The translations under genes were made by a program, and so were the position numbers. A model generated the notes under the pieces. That model was not told the origin of the DNA. It made no database searches and saw nothing but the letters and a program-made list of their open reading frames with translations. Positions 7,191 through 16,065 of a stretch of DNA of 64,000 nt are shown piece by piece. The first letter of the stretch is position 1. Every line of letters begins with the position of its first letter. The stretch is from contig JBBQWS010000011.1 in assembly GCA_038210415.1 (NCBI GenBank), positions 1 through 64,000 on the forward strand, written 5' to 3'. The stretch is from JBBQWS01 sp038210415. Its GTDB lineage: Bacteria; Actinomycetota; Actinomycetes; Prado026.

Positions 7191-9365
7191 TTACGGCGCT
7201 GCACCCGAGCGGCTGCCACCGGGCGCAAGGATGCCATCCGCGGGAGCCAACGCGCGCGACCTGACTGGCGCACGCGCAGGTGTCGCGCCTGCGGGGACCG
7301 AAGGGGACGGGCTCGGGGTGGGGCTGCTGCTCGGCGGAACGCTCGGGCTGACCGATGGGGTGGGGCTAGGGCTGGGCGTCGGGGATGAGCTGGGCGTCGG
7401 GCTCGGGGTGAGCGACTGGGTAGGAGTCGCCGACGGCGACGCCGAGGTCGCGGGGACGCTCGGGGTCGGGAAGGGCAACACCTTCTGGTCCTTGAGGGCG
7501 CTCTTCGTGTACGCGGTCCACACCGCGGCCGGGAAGCCGCCGCCGGTGACTGCGTGGTTCGGGTCCGAGCTCCCGACCCCCCGCATCGACTGGTTGGACT
7601 TGCCGTCCGGCGTCGGCTTGAACATGTTCACGGCGGTGGCAAGCTGCGGGGTGTACCCGACGAACCAGGCGGACACGTTGTTGTTGGTCGTCCCCGTCTT
7701 GCCGGCGGCCGGCCGGCCGAGGCCCTGCGCCCGGAACCCGGACCCTTGCGTGACGACGCCTTGCAGGGCGATGTCGACGTTGGCCACGACGTCCTGGTCG
7801 ATCGTGCGGGTCGGTTTCGGCTGCAGCTCGTACAGGAGGCCGCCGTTGGACCCCACGACCTTGGCCAGCGAGGTCGGCGTGGTGTGCAGCCCGCCGGACG
7901 CGAACGTCGCGTACGCGGCAGCCATGTCGAGGGCCGTCGGCGAAGCGGTGCCCAGCGTCGCGGTCAGGTTGTCCGCGATGGCGACGTCGTCGGGTACCCC
8001 GGCCCGTCGGGCCGCGTCGACGACCTTCGAGGGACCGACCTGCGGTTGGTTCTCCACGTCGACGAACACCGTGTTGACCGAGCTGGCGGTGGCCTTGGCG
8101 AGCGTGATCCGGCCGAACGACTCGCCCCCGAAGTTGGGCACGGTGTAGGTTCCGGAGCCGTCCGGCTTGACGAAGGTCCGGGGGCTGTGGCCGTCCCACG
8201 TGGAGTCGAGCGTGATGCCGTTCTCGAGCGCGGCGACCAGGGTGAACGGCTTGAAGGTCGAACCGGCCTGGGCGATGCTCTGCGTCGCGTCGTTGGAGAA
8301 CTGGGGGCGACCGTAGTCGGCCCCGCCGTACATCGCGACGATGCCGCCGGTCTGCGGGTTGATCGAGGCCAGGCCCATCCGGACACCCTTGGCGTTCTTG
8401 GTCGGCCGCTGGGTGTTGACGGCGTTGATGGCGGCGGCCTCGGCGTTCTTGTCGAACGTCGTCGTCACCCGCAGGCCCTGGTTGTTGAGGTCGTCCTGGC
8501 TGAAGCCCTGTCGGTCGAGCTCGGCCTTGACGTACGCGACGAGGTAGCCGGCCGGGCCACCGGTGCGCGAAGCCGGCTGTCGCGGCAAGATCTTCGGGAA
8601 GACCAGGCCGGCCCGCTGCACCGGCGTGAGCCAGCCCAGGGTGGTCTGCGCGTCGAGCGTCGTCGCCCAACGGCCCTTGAGCTTGTCGAGGTGGTTCTCC
8701 GGCGAGTACCCGCCCGGCGAGCGGATGATCGACGCGAGCACCGCGCCCTGTGCGGTCGTGAGCTGCGAGGCATGGACGCCGAAGTAGGCCCGCGCGGCCG
8801 ATTCGAGGCCGTACGCCCCGCGACCGAAGTAGATGGTGTTCAGGTAGTCCTCGAGGATCTGGTCCTTCGACAGCTCCTGCTCGATCTTCACCGACACGAT
8901 GAACTCGTTGACCTTGCGGGTGATCGTGCGGTCCTGGGTCAGGTAGTAGTTCTTCACGAGCTGCTGGGTGATCGTCGAGCCGCCCTGCTGCGACCCGCCC
9001 ATCACGTTGTTCCAGAAGGCGCGTGCGATCCCCGTGATCGAGACCCCGCCGTGCTCGTAGAACTGGTGGTCCTCCGCAGCCAGGACCGAGTGCCGGGTGT
9101 TGATCGGCATCTGCGCGAGCGGGATCGAGGTGCGGTTGGCGCCACCGAAGCGGCCCAGCTCGGTGCGGCCGTCGGCGTAGTAGAGGACGGTGGACTGCTG
9201 CAAAGCCTGGTCGTTCGGCTTAGGGACGTCGATGGTGACGTAGAGGTACGCGAACGCAGCCACCGCGAGCGTGACGCCGAGGCCACCGAGGCCGAGCAGT
9301 TGCCGCCACGACGGTACGAACCGGCGCGCGCCGGACTTGCCCGTTCGGGGGTAGTCGATCCGCAC
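7191..9365 (-). CDS. Bifunctional class A penicillin-binding protein (PBP1A type)
   Basis: A 724-residue protein starting at GTG 9365 (AAGGAA upstream). Order: short basic cytoplasmic tail, one membrane span (about 23-44), GT51 glycosyltransferase with catalytic AAEDHQFYEHGG (E98) and QGGSTITQQLVKNYY, then a transpeptidase with SxxK as GSTFKPF (about 368), SSVN, and KTG as AGKTGTT (about 556). The last 80 or so residues are a Ser/Pro/Thr low-complexity tail (7230-7470). It polymerises and cross-links peptidoglycan outside the membrane. It is divergent from padR with a 249-base intergenic gap and is followed by the GT87 gene. Confidence 0.93.
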   Translation of the reverse strand: MRIDYPRTGKSGARRFVPSWRQLLGLGGLGVTLAVAAFAYLYVTIDVPKPNDQALQQSTVLYYADGRTELGRFGGANRTSIPLAQMPINTRHSVLAAEDHQFYEHGGVSITGIARAFWNNVMGGSQQGGSTITQQLVKNYYLTQDRTITRKVNEFIVSVKIEQELSKDQILEDYLNTIYFGRGAYGLESAARAYFGVHASQLTTAQGAVLASIIRSPGGYSPENHLDKLKGRWATTLDAQTTLGWLTPVQRAGLVFPKILPRQPASRTGGPAGYLVAYVKAELDRQGFSQDDLNNQGLRVTTTFDKNAEAAAINAVNTQRPTKNAKGVRMGLASINPQTGGIVAMYGGADYGRPQFSNDATQSIAQAGSTFKPFTLVAALENGITLDSTWDGHSPRTFVKPDGSGTYTVPNFGGESFGRITLAKATASSVNTVFVDVENQPQVGPSKVVDAARRAGVPDDVAIADNLTATLGTASPTALDMAAAYATFASGGLHTTPTSLAKVVGSNGGLLYELQPKPTRTIDQDVVANVDIALQGVVTQGSGFRAQGLGRPAAGKTGTTNNNVSAWFVGYTPQLATAVNMFKPTPDGKSNQSMRGVGSSDPNHAVTGGGFPAAVWTAYTKSALKDQKVLPFPTPSVPATSASPSATPTQSLTPSPTPSSSPTPSPSPTPSVSPSVPPSSSPTPSPSPSVPAGATPARAPVRSRALAPADGILAPGGSRSGAAP

Positions 9366-9524
9366 AGGCGGGGTTCCTTCGATGCTGGGGGAGACGCTGG
9401 TCGTCGTCCTCGACGCGTACGAGAGGACGTACGAGCGGGGCAAGTGGTTCCATGCGCAGCGTAGGCACAGGCGCATCTGGGGTCGGTCCGGACCCGGACA
9501 GCACGACACCCCAGGGTCCCCAGT

Positions 9525-9578
9525 TTGCTTGCCGGACATCTGCCGTCTATCGTCGCTGATATATCGAGTCGATACATC
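9525..9578 (+). promoter_or_regulatory. padR promoter with overlapping palindromic operator
   Basis: TTGCTT (9525-9530) and TATCGT (9548-9553) are 17 bases apart, a good -35/-10 pair for padR. Directly downstream, at 9558-9578, GATATATCGA and TCGATACATC form a 9-of-10 matched inverted repeat around one base, covering the expected start of transcription. PadR proteins typically bind such AT-rich palindromes at their own promoter, so autorepression is likely. Confidence 0.7.
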
Positions 9579-9614
9579 CAGTCGGCCTAGCGGTAGCCGT
9601 AGCGGAGGAACCTC

Positions 9615-10277
9615 ATGAGCAGGAAGACCGGCGTGCTGGAGCTCGCCGTCCTCGGCCTGCTGCACGAGTCCCCGATGCACGGCTACGAGCTCCGCAAGCG
9701 CCTCAACACGGTGCTCGGCTCGTTCCGGGCCTTCTCGTACGGGTCGCTCTACCCCTGTCTCAAGGACATGCTTGCGGCCGGCCTCATCGTCGAAGAGGCG
9801 CCCGAGCTCGTCGCGGCCTCCGCGCACGCCGGCCGTCGCTCGAAGATCGTCTACAAGCTGACGGCCGAAGGCAAGGAGCGGTTCGGGGAGCTGCTCTCCG
9901 ACGCCGGCCCCGCCGCCTGGGACGACGAGAACTTCGGCGTCCACCTGGCGTTCTTCGGCCAGACCGACGCCGACGTGCGGCTGCGGATCCTCGAAGGTCG
10001 GCGCAGCCGGCTCGAGGAGCGAGTCGACACCCTGCGCCAGTCGGTCGCCCGCACCCGCGAGCGGGTCGACTCCTACACCCTCGAGCTCCAGCGCCACGGC
10101 CTGGAGTCGGTCGAGCGCGAAGTCCGCTGGCTGGGCGAGCTGATCGGCGCCGAGCGCGCCGGCCGCGGACCCGGCACGCCCCCCAGCATCAACCCCGATG
10201 CCAGCAGAAAACCCAATACCAGCAGCAGCAGCACGGTAGACCGGGCCCTCCCGGGTACCACCACGGAGAAGGAGTAA
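9615..10277 (+). CDS. PadR family transcriptional regulator
   Basis: A 220-residue protein with the PadR winged-helix N-terminus: LELAVLGLLHESPMHGYEL then YGSLYPCLKDMLAAGLI (about 7-60), with R-KIVYKLTAEGKERF as the wing, followed by an alpha-helical C-terminal domain (about 110-185) for dimerisation and a Ser/Thr/Pro-rich tail. ATG 9615 follows GGAGGA. Its stop is 5 bases before ino1, so the two are almost certainly co-transcribed; PadR may regulate inositol synthesis as well as itself. A palindromic operator overlaps its promoter. The divergent neighbour is a penicillin-binding protein. Confidence 0.9.
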   Translation: MSRKTGVLELAVLGLLHESPMHGYELRKRLNTVLGSFRAFSYGSLYPCLKDMLAAGLIVEEAPELVAASAHAGRRSKIVYKLTAEGKERFGELLSDAGPAAWDDENFGVHLAFFGQTDADVRLRILEGRRSRLEERVDTLRQSVARTRERVDSYTLELQRHGLESVEREVRWLGELIGAERAGRGPGTPPSINPDASRKPNTSSSSTVDRALPGTTTEKE

Positions 10278-10282
10278 CCGGA

Positions 10283-11362
10283 ATGGGTTCCATCCGCGTA
10301 GCCATCGTCGGCGTCGGCAACTGTGCCTCGTCGCTGGTCCAGGGTGTCGAGTACTACAAGGACGCCGACCCGTCCGGCAAGGTGCCCGGCCTCATGCACG
10401 TGATGTTCGGCGACTACCACGTCCGCGACCTCAACTTCGTGGCCGCGTTCGACGTCGACTCCAAGAAGGTGGGCCAGGACCTCGCGTACGCCATCGGCGC
10501 CAGCGAGAACAACACCATCAAGATCTGCGACGTCCCGCCGACGGGCGTCACGGTCCAGCGTGGTCACACCCTCGACGGGCTCGGCAAGTACTACCGCGAG
10601 ATGGTGACCGAGTCCGAGGAGACGCCGGTCGACGTCGTCGCGGCACTGCGCGACGCCCAGGTCGACGTCCTCGTCTGCTACCTGCCCGTCGGTTCCGAGC
10701 AGGCCGCGAAGTTCTACGCCCAGTGCGCCATCGACGCCGGCGTCGGCTTCGTCAACGCGCTTCCGGTCTTCATCGCCGGCACCAAGGAGTGGGCCGACAA
10801 GTTCACCGCCGCGGGCGTGCCGATCGTCGGCGACGACATCAAGAGCCAGGTCGGCGCCACGATCACCCACCGCGTGCTCGCGAAGCTGTTCGAGGACCGG
10901 GGCGTCACCGTCGACCGCACGTACCAGCTCAACGTCGGCGGCAACATGGACTTCATGAACATGCTCGAGCGCACCCGGCTCGAGTCGAAGAAGATCTCCA
11001 AGACCCAGTCGGTCACCTCGCAGATCGTCGGCGACATGCCGGCCCGCAACGTGCACATCGGCCCGTCCGACTACGTCGCGTGGCTCGACGACCGCAAGTG
11101 GGCGTTCGTCCGGCTCGAGGGTCGCAACTTCGGCGACATCCCGCTGTCGCTGGAGTACAAGCTCGAGGTGTGGGACTCCCCCAACTCGGCCGGCATCATC
11201 ATCGATGCCGTCCGGGCGGCCAAGATCGGCCTCGACCGAGGCATCGGCGGCCCGCTGCTGTCGGCCTCCTCGTACTTCATGAAGTCGCCGCCCGTGCAGT
11301 ACAGCGACGATGACGCCCGCGACGCGGTCGAGGCGTTCATCCGCGGTGACGTGGAGCGCTGA
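10283..11362 (+). CDS. ino1: Inositol-1-phosphate synthase (actinobacterial type)
   Basis: A 359-residue protein matching actinobacterial myo-inositol-3-phosphate synthase. It has the Rossmann NAD site AIVGVGNCASSLVQG (about 6-20), the conserved FVAAFDVDSKKVG region, VGDDIKSQVGATITHR (about 188-203) and NVGGNMDFMNMLER (about 216-229). The enzyme converts glucose-6-phosphate to inositol-1-phosphate, the source of phosphatidylinositol, PI mannosides and mycothiol. It is 5 bases after padR, and AAGGAG just upstream overlaps the padR stop. A hairpin follows at 11389-11426. Confidence 0.96.
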   Translation: MGSIRVAIVGVGNCASSLVQGVEYYKDADPSGKVPGLMHVMFGDYHVRDLNFVAAFDVDSKKVGQDLAYAIGASENNTIKICDVPPTGVTVQRGHTLDGLGKYYREMVTESEETPVDVVAALRDAQVDVLVCYLPVGSEQAAKFYAQCAIDAGVGFVNALPVFIAGTKEWADKFTAAGVPIVGDDIKSQVGATITHRVLAKLFEDRGVTVDRTYQLNVGGNMDFMNMLERTRLESKKISKTQSVTSQIVGDMPARNVHIGPSDYVAWLDDRKWAFVRLEGRNFGDIPLSLEYKLEVWDSPNSAGIIIDAVRAAKIGLDRGIGGPLLSASSYFMKSPPVQYSDDDARDAVEAFIRGDVER

Positions 11363-11388
11363 CCGGCGCCCAATGCTTGCGGCACGCT

Positions 11389-11426
11389 CCGAACGGCCCT
11401 TTCCCGGTTGGGGGAGGGCCGTTCGG
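11389..11426 (+). terminator. Hairpin terminator after ino1
   Basis: CCGAACGGCCCT (11389-11400) pairs perfectly with AGGGCCGTTCGG (11415-11426) around a 14-base loop. Only a short, mixed AT stretch follows, as is usual for actinobacterial intrinsic terminators. It closes the padR-ino1 unit. Confidence 0.75.
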
Positions 11427-11502
11427 CAATTCTGTCAAGTTCATTGACCGGGAGGTCAGCAAGCGGCACGATGCGGCCAGCCGTCAAACACCGGGAGCAC
11501 AG

Positions 11503-13080
11503 ATGTCGTCTGGACTGGTCGAGCACTCGACTGCTGCTGCACTGGAAGAGAAGGCCAAGCTGAAGAAGCACTTCGGCCGGTTCGACATCTTCTTCTTCCT
11601 GATCTGCACGATCGTCGGTCTCGACACCCTCGGCGCGGTAGCGAACTTCGGCGCGCAGGCGTTCGTCTGGCTGATGGTCCTCGGGGTGTTCTTCTTCCTG
11701 CCCTACGCGATGCTGGTCGCCGAGCTCGGCTCGACCTTCCGCGACGAGGGCGGGTCGTACATCTGGACCAAGCTGTCGCTCGGGCGGCTGGTCGCCTCGA
11801 TGAACGGCATCCTCTACTGGATGTCGAACCCGATCTGGCTCGGCGGCACGCTTGCCATCACCGCGTACACGACGTTCACGACGTTCTTCTGGAACCCGTC
11901 GGACAGCCTGGCCAAGCTCATCCAGATCCTCTTCGGCCTGATCTTCGTCTGGGTCGCAACCTGGTCGGCCATCCTCTCGTTCGGCGTCGGCAAGTGGATC
12001 CCGACCATCGGGGCCTGGGTCCGGGTCACCCTGCTGAGCGTGTTCGTCCTCACCGTGGTGATCTACGCCGCCAAGAACGGCGTGCACGGCGTGGCCGGAA
12101 CCGACTTCAAGCCGACCACCGCGGTCTTCTTCGCCGCCGTCCCGGTGCTCTTCTTCAACTTCGTCGGTTTCGAGCTGCCGAGCGCTGCCGGTGACGAGAT
12201 GAAGGACCCGCAGAAGGACGTCCCGGTCACGATCCGGCGAGCGTGGCTCGTCGCGATCCTGGCCTACGGGCTGCCGATCCTTGCGATCCTGCTGGTCCTG
12301 CCGTCGGAGCAAATCACCGGTCTGACCGGGTTCATCGGCGCGATCAAGACCGTGTTCACCGTCTACGGCGGCGAGGTCGCGGCGGACGGCACCGCCACCC
12401 TGACCGGCTTGGGCACCGTGCTCGGCGACATCGCCGCGATCGGGTTCATCCTCGCGCTGCTCTCCAGCGGCGCCACCTGGATCATGGGCGCCGACCGGGC
12501 CGAGGCCGTCGCGAGCTACGACGGTGCCGGCCCGCGCTGGCTCGGGACGTTCTCCGGCAAGTACGGCACCCCGATCGCGGTCAACCTGCTGTCGGGCGTG
12601 CTGTCGACGGTCGTCCTGGTGGTCGCGACGATCCTGACCGGCGCCGGTGGAGCCGAGAAGTACTTCACCGCGGTGCTGGGCCTGGCCATCTCGACGACCA
12701 CCCTGTCGTACCTCGGGATCTTCCCGGCGCTGTACATCCTGCGCCGCAAGTACCCCAGCCTGCACCGGCCCTACCGCGCGCCCGGCGGCCTGACCGGCAG
12801 CCTGGTCATCACCGTGGTCACGATGTTCTGGGCGATCCTGGGCTCGGTCGCGCTGGTGTGGCCGGGGGCGCTGAACATCTTCACCGGCGACCCCGTCGAC
12901 GCCGGCCTGCCCGAGCAGTTCGCCGGGCAGCGGTGGACCTACGAGGCCACCCAGCTCGTGCCGATCGCGCTGATGCTCGGTCTCGGGCTGCTCTTCTATA
13001 AGTGGGGCGCCAAGACCAGGGCCCAGCAGGTCGACGTGCCGCTCGACGTCGAGGCGTTGGTGGCCGAGCGCCAGCCGTAA
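11503..13080 (+). CDS. APC superfamily amino acid permease
   Basis: A 525-residue, roughly 12-span transporter. The start chosen is ATG 11503 with GGGAG upstream; an earlier in-frame ATG at 11377 lies inside the terminator region. The first span region FDIFFFLICTIVGLDTLGAV and the loop LGSTFRDEGGSYIWTKLSLG (about 76-95) are typical of amino acid-polyamine-organocation transporters, with the FNFVGFELPSAAGDEMKDP segment (about 216-235) as the usual FxGFE helix. Substrate cannot be assigned. A gap of 140 bases separates it from ino1, so it is likely its own unit. Confidence 0.88.
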   Translation: MSSGLVEHSTAAALEEKAKLKKHFGRFDIFFFLICTIVGLDTLGAVANFGAQAFVWLMVLGVFFFLPYAMLVAELGSTFRDEGGSYIWTKLSLGRLVASMNGILYWMSNPIWLGGTLAITAYTTFTTFFWNPSDSLAKLIQILFGLIFVWVATWSAILSFGVGKWIPTIGAWVRVTLLSVFVLTVVIYAAKNGVHGVAGTDFKPTTAVFFAAVPVLFFNFVGFELPSAAGDEMKDPQKDVPVTIRRAWLVAILAYGLPILAILLVLPSEQITGLTGFIGAIKTVFTVYGGEVAADGTATLTGLGTVLGDIAAIGFILALLSSGATWIMGADRAEAVASYDGAGPRWLGTFSGKYGTPIAVNLLSGVLSTVVLVVATILTGAGGAEKYFTAVLGLAISTTTLSYLGIFPALYILRRKYPSLHRPYRAPGGLTGSLVITVVTMFWAILGSVALVWPGALNIFTGDPVDAGLPEQFAGQRWTYEATQLVPIALMLGLGLLFYKWGAKTRAQQVDVPLDVEALVAERQP

Positions 13081-13208
13081 GCCTGACGGTCAGGACCCGC
13101 GCCTCCATTCCAGGGTACGAGTACTGCCGTTTCCGGTCCCATGATGGATACTGCACAGGTGATTGCCGATACGTGCAGAAACGCGCACTTCATCCGGCGC
13201 GTTCCCCG

Positions 13209-14168
13209 ATGACCGCGGAGGCGACCCAGTCGCCCGTCGTGGTGGTGGTCGGCGACGCGAACCCCGACCTCGTGCTCGCCGGCGACACGGTGCCGCGGTT
13301 CGGGCAGGCCGAGCAGCTGCTCGACGACGCGGTGCTCACGCTGGGTGGCTCCGCCGCCATCGTCGCCAGCGGGCTGGCCCGGCTCGGGGTGGCGACCGCG
13401 CTCGTCACCGTGGTCGGCGACGACCTGTTCGGCTCGTACGTCCGGTCCGAGCTGGTGGCCGCCGGCGTCGACACCCGCTGGGTGACCCACCGCTCCGACC
13501 GGCCGACCGGCGTCACCGTGGTGCTGTCGGGGCACGGCCGGGCGCTGCTCACCTTCCCGGGCACGATCTCGTTGCTGCGGGAGGGCGACGTGCCGGACGA
13601 GCTGCTCGCGACGACGCAGCACCTGCACGTCGCGTCGTACTTCCTGCAGCCCGGGCTGGCCGCCGAGCTGCCGAAGCTGTTCGCCCGGGCCCACGGACAC
13701 GGCACCACCGTGTCGCTCGACACGAACTGGGACCCGGCCGAGCGGTGGATCGGGGTGCGCGAGCTGATGCCGTACGTCGACGTCCTGCTGCCCAACGCTG
13801 CGGAGCTGCTGGCCCTGGCCCGCAGCGCAAGGGTCGCCTCCGAGCCGGTCGCTCTCGAACGGGCCGCCCGCAGCCTCGGCTCCGGACGCACGACCATCGC
13901 GCTCAAGGCCGGGGCGGACGGCGGCGTCGTCTGGACGCCGGACCGGCAGCGGTTCGCCGTCCCGGTCCAGCCGCTGCCGGTGGTCGACACCACGGGCGCG
14001 GGCGACTCGTTCAACGCCGGGTACCTGTCCGGCTACGTCGAGGGACTGACACCGGCGGACTGCCTGGCTCGGGCTGTTGCCGCGGGCAGCCTGTCGACGC
14101 GGGCGGCCGGGGGTACGGCGGCGCAACCGACGCGGGCCGAGCTGCTTGCGGCGGTGGCCGGCGCGTAG
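13209..14168 (+). CDS. PfkB/ribokinase family sugar kinase
   Basis: A 319-residue kinase. It shows the N-terminal signature GDANPDLVLAGDTVPRFGQA, the GGSAAIVASGLARLG phosphosugar loop, and the C-terminal DTTGAGDSFNAGYLSGY with the catalytic Asp. Start ATG 13209 is the first to give a family-like N-terminus, although no good Shine-Dalgarno is visible; a GTG at 13173 is an alternative. The gene faces the reverse-strand ABC importer operon. In this setting it probably phosphorylates the imported sugar or a ketohexose-6-phosphate (tagatose-6-phosphate kinase-like). The exact substrate is inference. Confidence 0.85.
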   Translation: MTAEATQSPVVVVVGDANPDLVLAGDTVPRFGQAEQLLDDAVLTLGGSAAIVASGLARLGVATALVTVVGDDLFGSYVRSELVAAGVDTRWVTHRSDRPTGVTVVLSGHGRALLTFPGTISLLREGDVPDELLATTQHLHVASYFLQPGLAAELPKLFARAHGHGTTVSLDTNWDPAERWIGVRELMPYVDVLLPNAAELLALARSARVASEPVALERAARSLGSGRTTIALKAGADGGVVWTPDRQRFAVPVQPLPVVDTTGAGDSFNAGYLSGYVEGLTPADCLARAVAAGSLSTRAAGGTAAQPTRAELLAAVAGA

Positions 14169-14178
14169 CGCGGCCGGC

Positions 14179-15084
14179 TCAGCCTTTGAGGCCGCTGAAG
14201 GTCATCGTCGCGACGAACTGCCGCTGGGCGACGATGAAGCCGATGATCAGCGGCATCGTCGCGACGACGTTGCCGGCCATCAGCAGCGACCACTGGGTAC
14301 GCCGGGTGCCCTGGAACGTCGTCAGGCCGACCTGCAGGGTGAAGTTGTCCTGGTTGCTGATCGCGATCAACGGCCAGATCAGGTCGTTCCACGAGTTGAG
14401 CAGGGTGAAGATGGCCAGCGTCGCCAGAGCCGGCTTGGCCAGCGGCAGGACGACCCGCCAGAACACCCCGAACGGGGAGCAGCCGTCGATCGTCGCGGCC
14501 TCCTCGAGCTCCTTCGGCAGCGACAGGAAGAACTGCCGCATCAAGAAGATGCCGAACGCCGAGGTGAGCCACGGGATGAACGCGGCCGCCAGGGTGTCCA
14601 CCACGCCTAACTTCGCGAACATCACGTACGTCGGGATCATCAGCAGCTGCACCGGGATCATGATGGTGCCGACGATCGCGAAGAAGCCGAGGCTGCGCCC
14701 GCGGAACTTCAGCCGCGCGTACCCGTAGCCCGCGAGCGAGCACAGGATCAGGTGCGACACGACCGAGATCGTCGCGACGATCGTGGTGTTGAGCAGCCAG
14801 CGCGCCGCCGGGGTGTCTGTGAAGAAGCCGGCGTACCCGCCGAGGTTCAACGACCGCGGGAGGAACTTGGGCGGGAACGAGTTGATGTCGGCGTCGGTCA
14901 TGAACGACGTCAGCACCATCTGGACGAGCGGGAGCGCGAAGATCAGCGCGACCGGCATCAGCAGCAGGTGCCACGGGCTGAACGGCAGGAACCCACGTCG
15001 ACGGCGGCGGTGTGGCTTGCCTGAGCGGTCGAGCGACTGCTCGTCGAGGGCGTCGTTAGCGGCGCGGGTCAGGATGGACGCCAT
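14179..15084 (-). CDS. Carbohydrate ABC transporter permease (MalG-like)
   Basis: A 301-residue membrane protein with a basic N-terminus (SGKPHRRRRRGFLPFSPW), six spans and the EAA loop ELEEAATIDGCSPFGVFWRVVLPLAKPAL-like motif at about 205-225, which contacts the ATPase. This is the CUT1 MalG/UgpE class. Its ATG overlaps the TGA of the upstream permease by one base, so the two are translationally coupled. No ATPase gene is in the cluster; a shared MsiK-type ATPase elsewhere is usual for actinobacterial CUT1 importers. Confidence 0.93.
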   Translation of the reverse strand: MASILTRAANDALDEQSLDRSGKPHRRRRRGFLPFSPWHLLLMPVALIFALPLVQMVLTSFMTDADINSFPPKFLPRSLNLGGYAGFFTDTPAARWLLNTTIVATISVVSHLILCSLAGYGYARLKFRGRSLGFFAIVGTIMIPVQLLMIPTYVMFAKLGVVDTLAAAFIPWLTSAFGIFLMRQFFLSLPKELEEAATIDGCSPFGVFWRVVLPLAKPALATLAIFTLLNSWNDLIWPLIAISNQDNFTLQVGLTTFQGTRRTQWSLLMAGNVVATMPLIIGFIVAQRQFVATMTFSGLKG

Positions 15085-16040
15085 CAGAAGGCCTCGATCT
15101 TGGTGCGCCGGGAGTACCAGACCATGATCAGCGTGATCAGCATCGTGGCCGCGAACAGGACGTACGACACCGCGGCGCCGTAGCCGAACCGCCCACCACC
15201 GCCCTGGAAAGCCAGGTTGTAGATGTAGTAGACCAGCGTGGTCGTCGACTGCAGGGGGCCACCGCGGGTGGTCGTGAAGACGATGTCGAACAGCTGCAGC
15301 GCGGTGATCGTCTGCCAGACCGCGGTGAAAACGGTGACCGGTGCCAGCTCGGGCAGGGTGACGTAGCGGAAGACCTGTCGGCGGTTCGCGCCGTCGACGA
15401 CCGCCGCCTCGACGATGTCCGGCGAGATGTCCTGGAGCGCCGCGAGGTACACGACCACGGTGAAGCCCACCTGGCCCCAGAGCGCGATGATCACGATGAT
15501 CAACATCGCCTGGGTCGGCGACTCCAGGAAGGCCATCTGCGGCAGCCCGACCCGTCGGAACAGGTCGTTCGCGATGCCGTACTGCGGCTCGAAGACGAAG
15601 CTCGCCAGGATCCCGGTCGCGGCCGCCGACGCCACGAACGGGATGAAGATCGCCGTGCGGTAGAACCCGACGAACCGGATCCGCTGGTTCAGCGCGACCG
15701 CGAGCAGGATGCCGAGCAGGATCGAGACGGGGACGAACAGCGCCGTGAAGAACAGCGTGTGCTGCACGGCGGCCCACAGCTCGGGGTCCTTGATCAGCCG
15801 CTGGTAGTTGCGCCAGCCGACATCCTTCGGCGGCTTGATGCCGTTCCACTGGGTCCGCGAGATGAAGAAGGCCCACAGCGCAGGGAAGATCGACAGCCCG
15901 ACGACGATCAATGTGGACGGACCGACGAACGCCCAGCCGGTGAGGTTGCCCTGCCGCCGGCGCCGCCGCTTGGCCTTGCGGCGCAGGCGGTCCTCCTCGG
16001 CGACGCTCGGTGGAGCCGCACGAAGGTCGAGCTCGGTCAT
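15084..16040 (-). CDS. Carbohydrate ABC transporter permease (MalF-like)
   Basis: A 318-residue permease starting at ATG 16040; an upstream in-frame start would enter the binding-protein gene. After a basic N-terminus (about residues 20-30) it has six spans and the EAA loop DIVEAAVVDGANRRQVFRYV (about 215-234). It is the MalF/UgpA partner of the permease downstream and together they form the importer channel. It lies 25 bases after the binding lipoprotein gene. Confidence 0.93.
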   Translation of the reverse strand: MTELDLRAAPPSVAEEDRLRRKAKRRRRRQGNLTGWAFVGPSTLIVVGLSIFPALWAFFISRTQWNGIKPPKDVGWRNYQRLIKDPELWAAVQHTLFFTALFVPVSILLGILLAVALNQRIRFVGFYRTAIFIPFVASAAATGILASFVFEPQYGIANDLFRRVGLPQMAFLESPTQAMLIIVIIALWGQVGFTVVVYLAALQDISPDIVEAAVVDGANRRQVFRYVTLPELAPVTVFTAVWQTITALQLFDIVFTTTRGGPLQSTTTLVYYIYNLAFQGGGGRFGYGAAVSYVLFAATMLITLIMVWYSRRTKIEAF

Positions 16041-16065
16041 CGGCTGCTCCGTCCCCGGGCCCCGG

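Noticed and set aside
7230..7470. Repeat array in DNA (many gggctgggcg-like units)
   Set aside because: It is codon-biased DNA for the Ser/Pro/Thr tail of the class A penicillin-binding protein; units are irregular and no CRISPR-like spacing exists.
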